DNA from: an uncultured Prevotellaceae bacterium
GTDB taxonomy: Bacteria; Bacteroidota; Bacteroidia; Bacteroidales; Bacteroidaceae
Reading direction: 5' to 3'
DNA: 41,742 bases
Assembly (NCBI GenBank): GCA_902776665.1
Contig: CACYQZ010000018.1
Location: 1-41,742 of the forward strand
Made by a program: the position numbers and the translations under genes. How positions within the stretch are numbered: the stretch's first letter is position 1; each line of letters opens with the position of its first letter. Below the pieces are notes generated by a model that had not been told where the DNA came from, made no database searches, and saw only the letters and a list, made by a program, of their open reading frames with translations. Below are positions 7,611 to 15,354 of this stretch, piece after piece.

Positions 7611-9671
7611 TTATTTTTCGACCAAGATTCGGGCATCGACAGCCACCACGTCATTTTCGTCGGCGAGCAGCGGATTGATGTCCATTTCCTTGATTTCGGT
7701 AGCGAAACGAAGCAGTGTCGAAAGGCGCACGATGATTTCGGCGTATTTCTGACGATTCACACCGCTCTGTCCGCGTGTGCCCTTCAGAATCTTATAGCCA
7801 CGAAGCGACTCAATCATACTTTCTGCCTCGGGATAGGTCAGCGGAGCAAGGCCGCTCGACACGTCTTTTAGCACCTCGACGAAGATGCCGCCCAAGCCGC
7901 AAAGCACCACGTGGCCGAAGCGCGGCTCGTATTTCGCGCCAATGAACAATTCCGTGCCCTTGATCATTTTCTGCACCATCACCGCCGTAGCGTCGGGAAT
8001 CTGCATCATACGGTCGAACTCGGCTTCCAGCACTTCTTTCGAACGAAGATTCAGCGCAACACCGCCGACATCGCTCTTGTGAACAGGACCGACGACCTTC
8101 GCCACCACGGGATAGCCGCATTTCTCGGCGAAAGCGACGATTTCCGACTTCTCGGCACTGACAAATTCGGGAACGGTCGGAATGCCGGCACTTTCCAACA
8201 ACTGATGCACGAGTTCGGGCGCAATATAGCCGTTTTCGCTGATTCCGTCGATGATTCGACGGATGCGCGGCACATCCACGCCGTGAATCTGAATCTGCTG
8301 TTCGGCGGGCTCTGGCGTCTGCATAATCTGCGTCAAAGCGGTGGCGAGCGTCACCTCGTCGGAGAAGTTCACGTGGCCGCGACTCAAAAATTCCTGCACC
8401 TCGGGACCGGCAGTGTTCACACTCGGCAGAATCGGGAAAATCGGCTTCTTACACTCGCGAATTTTCTTGTCGAGCACGTCGTAAACCTCGAAAATCTTCA
8501 CCAATCCGGGCGTTCCGAAGATGACCATAATGGCATCGATTTCCTTGAATTTCTTTTCACAATAGTCGATGGCAACGCCAAGATGTTCGGGCATTCCCGT
8601 CGCCAAAATGTCGATGGGATTGGCGACACTCGAACCCGGCAACAGCTTTTCCTTGAGTTCGTCGGCGGCCTTTCCCGACAACGCAGGCACCTTCATTCCA
8701 CCCTTCGACAGCGCGTCGGTGAGCATCACGCCCGGACCGCCTGCGTGGGTGACAATGGCAAAATTCTTGCCCGTGAATCGGGGCAGTGTAAAAATACAAC
8801 CGACGGTCGTCAGTTCCTCTCGCGAGAAACAGCGGACGATGCCGGCCTTGCGGAACAATGCCTCGACAGCGGAATCGCTCGACGCAATGGCACCCGTATG
8901 GCTCGACGCCGCACGACTGCCGCTCTCGCTCGAACCAGCCTTGATGGCGGCGATTCGACAGCCCTTCCGAATGAGCGAAGTGGCGTGATAGAGCAGTTTG
9001 TCGGGGTCGGAAATGTTCTCGATATACAGCAATTTCACGAGTGAATCGTGCTCGGGGTCGAAATGCTCGTCCATATATTCCAAAACGGTCTCGATGCCAA
9101 TCTGCTTGCCGTTGCCAATCGACCACACCGAATTAAACGGAAGGCCTTTCGTCACAGCACTTTCGAGAATGAAAACCGCTGTCGCACCCGAACCGCTGAT
9201 GAAATCGACACCCTTCGGATTGAGCGTGGGAATCGGCTTCGTGAACACCGAGTGATGCCACCGATTGAGCAGTCCGATGCAGTTCGGACCGATGAGCGCA
9301 CAGCCGTATTGCTCGCAGGTGGCGAGAATCTGCTGCTCGAGCACGGCACCTTCGTGGGTTTCTTCGCCAAAGCCAGCAGATATAATAATGAACGCGCGAA
9401 CACCCTTCTCTTTCGCGAGAAATTCGACGTACTGCGGACAGAATTTCGCCGCCACGACCAGAATCGCGAGTTCGGTCGGCGGAAGGTCCTTCACATCGTG
9501 AAACGCCTTGATGCCTTGAATCTCGTCTTCTTTCGGATTGACGATGCGCAGTTCGCCCTCGAATCCGCCACTCAGCAGGTTTCGCACGACAGCACCGCCG
9601 GGCTTTTGAACATTGTTCGAGCCACCGATGACGACGATGCTTTTCGGTTCTAAAAGTTGTTGGTTAATCAT
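7611..9671 (-). CDS. ADP-forming acetyl/acyl-CoA synthetase, alpha-beta fusion
   Basis: The 686-residue cytoplasmic enzyme interconverts acyl-CoA + ADP + phosphate with acid + CoA + ATP, so it can harvest ATP from CoA esters. The N-terminal half (about 1-450) has the CoA-binding Rossmann start (LEPKSIVVIGGSNN), a succinyl-CoA-synthetase-like ligase segment with IGPNCIGLLN, and the phosphohistidine His258 in SSHTGAIASSD. The C-terminal half (about 470-686) is an ATP-grasp domain with VHKSDVGGVALNL and EMDINPLLADEND. All key residues seem present. The alpha-beta order in one chain is common in bacteria and archaea. It converges on the PaaK/ACT operon, which raises the possibility that it works on the same aryl-CoA esters, but acetate is equally possible. 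It starts 36 bases after the glycosidase stop and may be read from that transcript. Confidence 0.9.
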   Translation of the reverse strand: MINQQLLEPKSIVVIGGSNNVQKPGGAVVRNLLSGGFEGELRIVNPKEDEIQGIKAFHDVKDLPPTELAILVVAAKFCPQYVEFLAKEKGVRAFIIISAGFGEETHEGAVLEQQILATCEQYGCALIGPNCIGLLNRWHHSVFTKPIPTLNPKGVDFISGSGATAVFILESAVTKGLPFNSVWSIGNGKQIGIETVLEYMDEHFDPEHDSLVKLLYIENISDPDKLLYHATSLIRKGCRIAAIKAGSSESGSRAASSHTGAIASSDSAVEALFRKAGIVRCFSREELTTVGCIFTLPRFTGKNFAIVTHAGGPGVMLTDALSKGGMKVPALSGKAADELKEKLLPGSSVANPIDILATGMPEHLGVAIDYCEKKFKEIDAIMVIFGTPGLVKIFEVYDVLDKKIRECKKPIFPILPSVNTAGPEVQEFLSRGHVNFSDEVTLATALTQIMQTPEPAEQQIQIHGVDVPRIRRIIDGISENGYIAPELVHQLLESAGIPTVPEFVSAEKSEIVAFAEKCGYPVVAKVVGPVHKSDVGGVALNLRSKEVLEAEFDRMMQIPDATAVMVQKMIKGTELFIGAKYEPRFGHVVLCGLGGIFVEVLKDVSSGLAPLTYPEAESMIESLRGYKILKGTRGQSGVNRQKYAEIIVRLSTLLRFATEIKEMDINPLLADENDVVAVDARILVEK

Positions 9672-9707
9672 AGGTTTTTTCTGTTTATTATTAGGTTTTG
9701 AAGTCCA

Positions 9708-12179
9708 TTATTTTACAAATTTGACTTGCGAACGCATTCCGTTGGGTTCTACGGCGAGAATCACATAAGTTCCTCGCAGGTAGTTGGCGACGGAATAGGT
9801 GTCGGTTTCGCTCGTCTGATCGACCAATGCGCCAGCGCTGTTATACACGAAAAGCCTTGCGCGTCGGGCGAGTTGCAGCGTGTCGCCCTGCCACGTGGCC
9901 GACTTCGTCTGCGCAGCGGTGACTTTCGTGTCTTTTTCGACGATTTCCAGCGGAATGTCCATCGCAAAACCTTTCATCAACTCGCCACAGGGCTGCGGAA
10001 CGTCGCCCCAAGCGTCGTTGTAGCAAATGCGCAGGCGCGTCTGGCCTGGTTTGGCAGTCTCGGGCACACGAATCGTATAGGTTCGGTTTCGCAGAATCGT
10101 GTTTTGGGTCTTTGCTGAGCCTTGAATCGTGATTTTCTCGTTGGTTGTCGTGTCGAAAATGCTGTCGCAGTTCCAGTCGGCGAAAATGCCGATGCGACAC
10201 CAACTCAGGTCGTCACCATTTTGCGTGGCGACGGTTTGTAGGCGGAAAGTCGCACCGCGCTCGACAACAATCGGGTCGTTCACCACGACGTAGCCATTGA
10301 CACTCGGCGACGAGGCCGAATAGTCGATGTTTTGCGTCGCTCCAGTCGATTTCAGGGTGGTCAGCCATCGTTTTTGAATAGCGACATCGCGATTATTGTC
10401 CTCGAGCATCACGTCGCAATAGTCGAGAACTTCTATGACGGGCTCGGGCGCGTTGTTGAGCACGCTTTCAAGGTAGTTCACCCGTTTCGAGGCCGGTTCC
10501 ATATAGGTCAGAATGCCCGATTTGAAAGTTGCAACGGCATCGTTGAGCTTTTTCAATGCCTCAGTATCGCCATTTTTCTTATATTCCTCGCGAAGAATCC
10601 GAATTTTCTCGGCCTGCTCGATGCCCTCGATGAAACGTTCCCAGCGCACGCTACTGCGCGGTCCGGGGTAAATCACGTAGGTGTCGCCGGGCGAGAAGAG
10701 GCGGAAACGGCTGTCGGTGAGCGGTGTGTCGTGCCAGTTCATCCACGACCAATGCAGATAGCCGTCGAAATCGTTGGCGATGCCGAAAATCGGCAGATAG
10801 GCGGCCTCGGCAGGCAGGCTGTTGGTGAAAATATTGGGTTGTTTTTCCGTGCAGCAGGTATAAAATGTTGAAAACCAACCCTTTGCACGACGATTTTTCA
10901 GTTCCGTAGCCGAGAAATTCTGTCCGAACGCAATGCAATAGTCACCGAGTTTATCGACGAGTTCGGCGTGGTAGTTTCCAGCCAACGCCATCTTCATATC
11001 GGGCACGGTTTCCTGCACGATGGCGTATGCGTCGAGCATATTCTGAAGACCGCGCTCGTCCATCGCAATCAGCGTCTTCTCAAACCAACCTTTTTCCTTC
11101 AGATGGGCGGCAAACGACGTGAGAAAAGCCTTCCAAAGTGCTTTGTATTCGGCTGAGGAAGTCGTCGTTTTCAAATCGACATCCTTGCCCTTCGCCTCGT
11201 CGAAATAGCGGAACGTCATATCCCACGGAATCATCGAATAGCAGTCGATTTGCTTGTCGATGCCGCACGATGCCATAAATTCCACCCAACGGTCGAAAAT
11301 CGTGTAGTCGTAAGCCCACGAGCCGTCGCGCTTCTTCGTCGTTTGAATCATCGGCGAGAATTTGTCGTGGCTTTGGTCGCCCCAAGGCTCGTAGAACAAA
11401 ATCGCCGAAACGACGCTCTGACCGGCCCTCGCGAGCAGTTCCATATACGGGCGAAGCAACTCGAAATGGCGGTCGCTCCAACGCTCGACGCCGTAGTAGC
11501 GCGAAACGGAATAGGGCTGTTGCCAGAAATCGAGGTGGAACGCCTGATTTTCGGGTGTCGGAAGCGTTTTATCCTGAATTTTCACGCGAAGATTCAGCTG
11601 TTCCACTACCGCGTTGCCGCCGTTGAGAATGTCCAAAGTCAGCGTGTATTCACCTGCTTCGGCGTCGCGTGGCACTTCCAACGTCACCCACACGGGGCGC
11701 GTCGTCATCGCCTCTACTCGCAACGAATTTTCCAAGTCAATCACGTCGGGCACGAGATACGGCGGAAGGTTGTCGGGATGCTTGCCGCAGGCCTTGAAAC
11801 CGTCGGTGAGCACATAGCGCAGGAATCGCGCCGAGCCTTGCGTGGCGGGAATCGTCGCGCCATTTTTCCGCCAATCCGACAGCCTCAGCGACAATTTTTC
11901 GGTGGCGACTGGTGAAAACAGCACCGCCTCCACGCCGACGCGCTCGCCACGCCACGCAAAAACCGTCGTGTCCGCCTTCATCTTCAACTGCGGAACTGCC
12001 GTTTTCACGTAGTGAACATCACGCGAAGCCCAACTCGCATACAGCCTGTTTTCCAATTTGTTCCAACTCTCCACATCGGCGCGAATGCCGTCGTTGAGTT
12101 CGTTGTAATCTTGTGAAAAACTAAGGTTAGTAGCGCAAAAAATCGCAATCGCAATGCAAAAAAATCGTCTGGTCATCAT
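9708..12179 (-). CDS. Secreted GH123-like/DUF4091 glycosidase with GEVED domain and C-terminal sorting tail
   Basis: The protein has 823 residues from the ATG at 12179 (a second ATG follows immediately). Residues 1-22 are a signal peptide ending SFS before QDYNE. A beta-sandwich at about 40-205 precedes a TIM-barrel region with FHLDFWQQPYSVSRYYGVERW and WYF-rich strands typical of DUF4091, related to GH123 beta-N-acetylgalactosaminidases. The adjacent acidic pair Asp374-Glu375 in IAMDERGLQN fits the GH123 catalytic pair, which uses the substrate acetamido group. About 640-750 resembles a GEVED domain (GIFADWNCDSIFD and ICYNDAWGD). The last 65 residues (ARLFVYNSAGALVDQ then YLRGTYVI) resemble a type IX secretion tail. 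It probably acts on host glycans at the cell surface. Substrate is inferred from distant family knowledge. The 50-residue extension upstream of 12179 contains the promoter and was rejected. Confidence 0.78.
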   Translation of the reverse strand: MMTRRFFCIAIAIFCATNLSFSQDYNELNDGIRADVESWNKLENRLYASWASRDVHYVKTAVPQLKMKADTTVFAWRGERVGVEAVLFSPVATEKLSLRLSDWRKNGATIPATQGSARFLRYVLTDGFKACGKHPDNLPPYLVPDVIDLENSLRVEAMTTRPVWVTLEVPRDAEAGEYTLTLDILNGGNAVVEQLNLRVKIQDKTLPTPENQAFHLDFWQQPYSVSRYYGVERWSDRHFELLRPYMELLARAGQSVVSAILFYEPWGDQSHDKFSPMIQTTKKRDGSWAYDYTIFDRWVEFMASCGIDKQIDCYSMIPWDMTFRYFDEAKGKDVDLKTTTSSAEYKALWKAFLTSFAAHLKEKGWFEKTLIAMDERGLQNMLDAYAIVQETVPDMKMALAGNYHAELVDKLGDYCIAFGQNFSATELKNRRAKGWFSTFYTCCTEKQPNIFTNSLPAEAAYLPIFGIANDFDGYLHWSWMNWHDTPLTDSRFRLFSPGDTYVIYPGPRSSVRWERFIEGIEQAEKIRILREEYKKNGDTEALKKLNDAVATFKSGILTYMEPASKRVNYLESVLNNAPEPVIEVLDYCDVMLEDNNRDVAIQKRWLTTLKSTGATQNIDYSASSPSVNGYVVVNDPIVVERGATFRLQTVATQNGDDLSWCRIGIFADWNCDSIFDTTTNEKITIQGSAKTQNTILRNRTYTIRVPETAKPGQTRLRICYNDAWGDVPQPCGELMKGFAMDIPLEIVEKDTKVTAAQTKSATWQGDTLQLARRARLFVYNSAGALVDQTSETDTYSVANYLRGTYVILAVEPNGMRSQVKFVK

Positions 12180-12189
12180 ATTTTTCTTG

Positions 12190-12223
12190 CAAAGATACAA
12201 CTTTTCCGACAAATTACCACAAA
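12190..12223 (-). promoter_or_regulatory. Promoter for the glycosidase gene
   Basis: On the minus strand TATCTTTG (12190-12197) matches the -7 consensus. A TTTG lies 22 bases upstream (12220-12223), slightly longer than usual spacing. The start codon at 12179 would follow a very short leader. Confidence 0.45.
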
Positions 12224-12264
12224 AATAATTTAATTTAACTATCACGCGATTCACTTTTTTTTCG

Positions 12265-12272
12265 TAACTTTG
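12265..12272 (+). promoter_or_regulatory. -7 promoter element just before the HsdR_N-like gene
   Basis: TAACTTTG at 12265-12272 ends eight bases before the ATG at 12281. This predicts an mRNA with almost no leader. No clear -33 TTTG is visible. It is divergent from the glycosidase promoter. Confidence 0.45.
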
Positions 12273-12280
12273 CAGCAAGA

Positions 12281-12736
12281 ATGACAACTCTGAACCTTCC
12301 ACCCTACGACGTGAGGCTGGGCGGCACACGCTCGCAGCCGACGATTTTCGACACGCTGCGCCGTCGCTACGTGTCGCTCACGCCCGAGGAATGGGTTCGG
12401 CAGCATTTCGTACACTTCCTCATCGACGAAAAGGGCTATCCGCCGACGCTCTTGGCCAACGAGGTGAGCCTGAAAATCGGCGAGAAGAGCCTGCGGGCCG
12501 ACACCGTGCTCTACGACACCGACCTGCGACCGCGAATGATTGTCGAATACAAGGCACCGACGGTGGCGCTCACGCAGAAGGTATTCGAGCAAGTCGCTAC
12601 CTACAACCTGCTGCTGCACGTCGATTTTCTCGTGGTTTCCAACGGTCTGGTGCATTATTGCTGCCGAATGGACTACGAGCGAGGAAGTTATGAGTTTTTG
12701 ACGGATATTCCGGAGTATTCAAGGTTGAAAAGTTAA
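12281..12736 (+). CDS. HsdR_N-type PD-(D/E)xK domain protein
   Basis: This 151-residue protein resembles the N-terminal nuclease-fold domain of type I restriction R subunits (HSDR_N_2 group). It shows the acidic residue and strand LRADTVLYD (about residues 72-80) and the MIVEYKAP motif (about 86-93), the classical D...ExK arrangement. It has no helicase or DNA-translocase part and no modification gene nearby, so it is not a restriction system by itself. Short stand-alone copies of this domain are widespread in Bacteroidetes with unknown role. The start is fixed because the next in-frame methionine is at about residue 86, inside the core. The sialidase gene follows 35 bases later on the same strand. 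Confidence 0.75.
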   Translation: MTTLNLPPYDVRLGGTRSQPTIFDTLRRRYVSLTPEEWVRQHFVHFLIDEKGYPPTLLANEVSLKIGEKSLRADTVLYDTDLRPRMIVEYKAPTVALTQKVFEQVATYNLLLHVDFLVVSNGLVHYCCRMDYERGSYEFLTDIPEYSRLKS

Positions 12737-12761
12737 AAGGTAAAAAGGTTAAAAAGTAAAA
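12721..12761 (+). repeat. AT-rich spacer repeat (GGTTAAAA-like units)
   Basis: Irregular units of AAGTTAAAAGG, TAAAAAGG and TTAAAAAG fill the spacer before the sialidase start and overlap the end of the preceding gene. It is similar in style to the repeat at 2766-2822. Confidence 0.5.
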
Positions 12762-12771
12762 ATGAAATGAT

Positions 12772-13983
12772 ATGAAAACAAAACTGATGACCCTCGTTTT
12801 TGCCCTGCAAATCGTATGTCCGTTCGTGTCGAACGCGCAGACGACGCAGCGGCTGTTTGAAACCGTCGAAGGAAAAATTCCCTATCGCATTCCAGCCATC
12901 GCCACGACGAAAAACGGCACGCTCATCGCCGTGGCCGACTATCGCTATTGCTACAGCGACATCGGCTTCGGACCGGTCGATTTGCACTATCGCCTGAGCC
13001 ACGACAACGGCCTGACATGGGGCGAAGAGCGCGTTTTGGCCGACGGAACGGGCGACGAAACCGACGTACAGAATCCACAAACGGCGTGGCGATATGCCTT
13101 CGGCGACTGCGCCATCGTGGCCGACCGCGAAAGTCAAGAGGTGACGGTGCTCTGCGTCGGTGGAAAAACAGTCTATCACCGTGCCAAACGGCAAAATCCG
13201 AACCGCGTGGTGCTCTTCCGCAGCCACGACGGCGGCGAAACGTGGGACAAGGGACGCGAAATCACCGAGCAAATCTACGGTCTGTTCGACCAGCGTCGCG
13301 AAGGCCCCATCAACAGCCTTTTCGTCGGTTCAGGCAAGATTCACCAGAGCCGATACGTGAAAGTCGGGAATTTTTACCGACTGTATGCCGCCCTTTGCAC
13401 GCTCTCGGGTAATTTCGTGATTTATAGCGACGATTTCGGTGACACGTGGCGCGTTTTAGGCGATCCGAACCACTCGCCGGCTCGCGACGGCGACGAACCG
13501 AAGTGCGAGGAACTGCCCGACGGCTCGGTTATTCTCAGTTCGCGTTACCAAGGTCGATTGTTCAATATTTTCACGTCTACTGACGCTGCCAAAGGCGAGG
13601 GAACGTGGGATTTGCGGGCGAAAGCACTCGATATGAAAAATGTTCAAAACGCCTGCAACGGCGAAATCATCCTGCTGCCCGTCACGCGAAAAAAAGACTC
13701 GAAAAAAGTCTGGATTGCCTTGCAGAGCATTCCCTTCGGCCCGAATCGCACGAATGTCGGTTTTTACTACCACGAACTACTTGCCGACCACGAGGGTGCC
13801 GCCCTTTTCGCTTACAACTGGAAAAAAGGGTTGCAAGTGAGCACGCAGTCGTCGGCCTACTCCACTTTCACCCTTCAAAAAGACGGAAAACTGGGCTTCC
13901 TCTGGGAAGAAGGACCGACCGGCTACAACATCGACTACCGATCGCTCTCCATCGAGGAAATCACCCTAAACGAATACCGCTAA
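12772..13983 (+). CDS. Secreted sialidase, GH33
   Basis: This 403-residue exo-sialidase releases terminal sialic acid from host glycoconjugates. A signal peptide ends at about residue 22 (SNAQ). The arginine triad is visible: Arg39 in the YRIP motif, Arg258 in ILSSRYQG and Arg326 in PFGPNRTN. Asp63 (YCYSDIGFG) is a candidate acid/base, Tyr363 (SAYSTFTLQKDG) the nucleophile, with a glutamate in FLWEEGPTG as partner. Asp boxes occur at 76-83 (SHDNGLTW), 151-158 (SHDGGETW) and 219-226 (SDDFGDTW), with a degenerate fourth near 269-279. There is no carbohydrate-binding module or sorting tail, so it is probably periplasmic or a soluble secreted enzyme. No NanA, NanE or sialic-acid transporter is in the window. 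It converges on the fucose operon. Confidence 0.92.
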   Translation: MKTKLMTLVFALQIVCPFVSNAQTTQRLFETVEGKIPYRIPAIATTKNGTLIAVADYRYCYSDIGFGPVDLHYRLSHDNGLTWGEERVLADGTGDETDVQNPQTAWRYAFGDCAIVADRESQEVTVLCVGGKTVYHRAKRQNPNRVVLFRSHDGGETWDKGREITEQIYGLFDQRREGPINSLFVGSGKIHQSRYVKVGNFYRLYAALCTLSGNFVIYSDDFGDTWRVLGDPNHSPARDGDEPKCEELPDGSVILSSRYQGRLFNIFTSTDAAKGEGTWDLRAKALDMKNVQNACNGEIILLPVTRKKDSKKVWIALQSIPFGPNRTNVGFYYHELLADHEGAALFAYNWKKGLQVSTQSSAYSTFTLQKDGKLGFLWEEGPTGYNIDYRSLSIEEITLNEYR

Positions 13984-13984
13984 C

Positions 13985-14015
13985 TCCTCCCCTTCGGGGG
14001 GTGGCTGGGAAGGGG
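13985..14015. terminator. GC-rich hairpin between convergent genes
   Basis: CCCCTTC (13989-13995) can pair with GAAGGGG (14009-14015), with alternative smaller hairpins inside. It fills the 32-base gap between the sialidase and mutarotase stop codons. No T-run follows, so termination activity is uncertain. It may be one copy of a dispersed C/G-rich spacer element. Confidence 0.35.
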
Positions 14016-14393
14016 CTAATACAAGTGAAACATCCGCTCCATCATCTGCCACTTCTCGTTTGACGTGGCCGACGGGTCGCAGTTTTGGAAGCACGCCATA
14101 TACTCCTCCCATTCCTGCTGTCGCGGCAGTGTGGCGAGTCGTGCCATTGCCGTGTCCCAATCGAAGTCGAGTGGTGTTTCGACAATCATCACCAAGCGCG
14201 TTCCGAGGATGTAAATATCCATTTCCAAGATGCCCACTTCGCGGATTCCCGCCAGAATTTCCGGCCACGCCTCGCCCTCGCTGTGGCGTTTCCTGTACTC
14301 CGCGATGAGCGCTGGCTCATCCTTCAAGTCCATCGTCTGCACATACCGCTTCACCGGCACGGCATACGGCTTCATTACGTTTCCTTCAGTCAT
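14016..14393 (-). CDS. L-rhamnose/L-fucose mutarotase (RhaM-type)
   Basis: This 125-residue protein belongs to the dimeric ferredoxin-like RhaM family (YIIL type), which interconverts alpha and beta anomers of a 6-deoxyhexose. Recognisable stretches are KRYVQTMDLKDEPALIAEYR, HSEGEAWPEILAGIREVGI, LEMDIYILGTRLVMIVE and WQMMERMFHLY. As the last gene of a fucI-fucP operon it most likely serves L-fucose rather than L-rhamnose; this is inference from context. An alternative start at 14375 (MKPYAVPVKRY) would remove six residues. Ends 32 bases from the sialidase stop. Confidence 0.85.
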   Translation of the reverse strand: MTEGNVMKPYAVPVKRYVQTMDLKDEPALIAEYRKRHSEGEAWPEILAGIREVGILEMDIYILGTRLVMIVETPLDFDWDTAMARLATLPRQQEWEEYMACFQNCDPSATSNEKWQMMERMFHLY

Positions 14394-14421
14394 CGTTTTC
14401 TATATCAATATCTACAACTTT

Positions 14422-15354
14422 TTATTTCTTCTTGAAAGCCGACAAAGCCGGACGACCTACCCACGAACGCGGTGTTTCAAGTCCGAAAATGTAGGCGATG
14501 GTCGCAGCCGTATCATACTGCATCATCGGTTCTGTGATGATATTCCCAGATTTGATTCCAGGGCCAGCGATAATAAAAGGATGCTCCATTTCTCGCAGCG
14601 TTTTTCCGCCGTGACCCTGTCCGATTCCACCGTGGTCGGCAGTGACGATGATAATCGTCTGGTCGTAGATTCCAGAATCCTTCAAGGCTTGGATGACGCG
14701 ACCGATATAGCCATCGACTTCCGACAGCGACTGATAGTATTCTGGCGTGTCGTGCCCGATTTTATGCCCTGTGTGGTCCACCTGATCCCAACAAACGGCC
14801 AACAAGGTCGGTTTCTTGCTCTTGATAAACTCCGCCGCCATATCGCTCAACCGCTCGTGATGGTTTTCCCAATCGGGGGCGAGCGAATAATCGTCAATCG
14901 ACATCGTATCGACGACGTGCTTGATGCCGTCCCACTCGGTAAGGCAGCCCGTGACGACATTCGGACGCGCATCGCGAAGAATCGAGAAAATCGTCGGAAA
15001 CTTGCCGTTTCGATTGAGTTCGACCGACGGAATTTCGGGCACACGAGAGCCCCACGTCGTGTATCCATGCAGTTCGGGGCACGACCCGTTGAACATCGAC
15101 GCCCAATTGACATTCGACTCAGAGGGAAGCACCGACCGTTTCTTCAGCGTGTAACTCCCCTGCTCCATCAGAGCCCGAATATTGGGGATGTCGTGCGCTT
15201 TTTCGACACTATAACTGCCCCATCCGTCAAGTCCGAGGACAAGTACATGCTTCGCCTTCGGTTTAGGCGATTTTCCTTTGGCGTAGTTGGCAGTAACACC
15301 AAAAACTATCAAGGTCAACAATAAAAAAGTTACGCGTTTCATGTGTTTTTTCAT
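14422..15354 (-). CDS. Exported alkaline-phosphatase-superfamily enzyme (type I phosphodiesterase/pyrophosphatase-like)
   Basis: The 310-residue protein has an N-terminal signal or anchor (MKRVTFLLLTLIVFGVTA) and metal-binding motifs of the superfamily in order: Asp in LVLGLDGWGSYS, a candidate nucleophile region SVLPSESNVNWASMF, DQVDHTGHKIGH, TADHGGIGQGHGG and EMEHPF. This should be a two-metal hydrolase of phosphate or phosphodiester bonds in the periplasm. The canonical Thr/Ser before the conserved Asn is present as Ser. The start codon overlaps the fucP stop by one base (TAATG), so it is co-translated with the fucose permease. Its place in a fucose operon is unexplained; a phosphorylated or nucleotide-linked sugar is a possible substrate. 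A start at 15342 gives a cleaner signal peptide. Confidence 0.8.
   Translation of the reverse strand: MKKHMKRVTFLLLTLIVFGVTANYAKGKSPKPKAKHVLVLGLDGWGSYSVEKAHDIPNIRALMEQGSYTLKKRSVLPSESNVNWASMFNGSCPELHGYTTWGSRVPEIPSVELNRNGKFPTIFSILRDARPNVVTGCLTEWDGIKHVVDTMSIDDYSLAPDWENHHERLSDMAAEFIKSKKPTLLAVCWDQVDHTGHKIGHDTPEYYQSLSEVDGYIGRVIQALKDSGIYDQTIIIVTADHGGIGQGHGGKTLREMEHPFIIAGPGIKSGNIITEPMMQYDTAATIAYIFGLETPRSWVGRPALSAFKKK

Noticed and set aside
12281-12736. Type I restriction system
   Set aside because: Only the N-terminal nuclease-like domain is present; no helicase, specificity or methylase gene is near.
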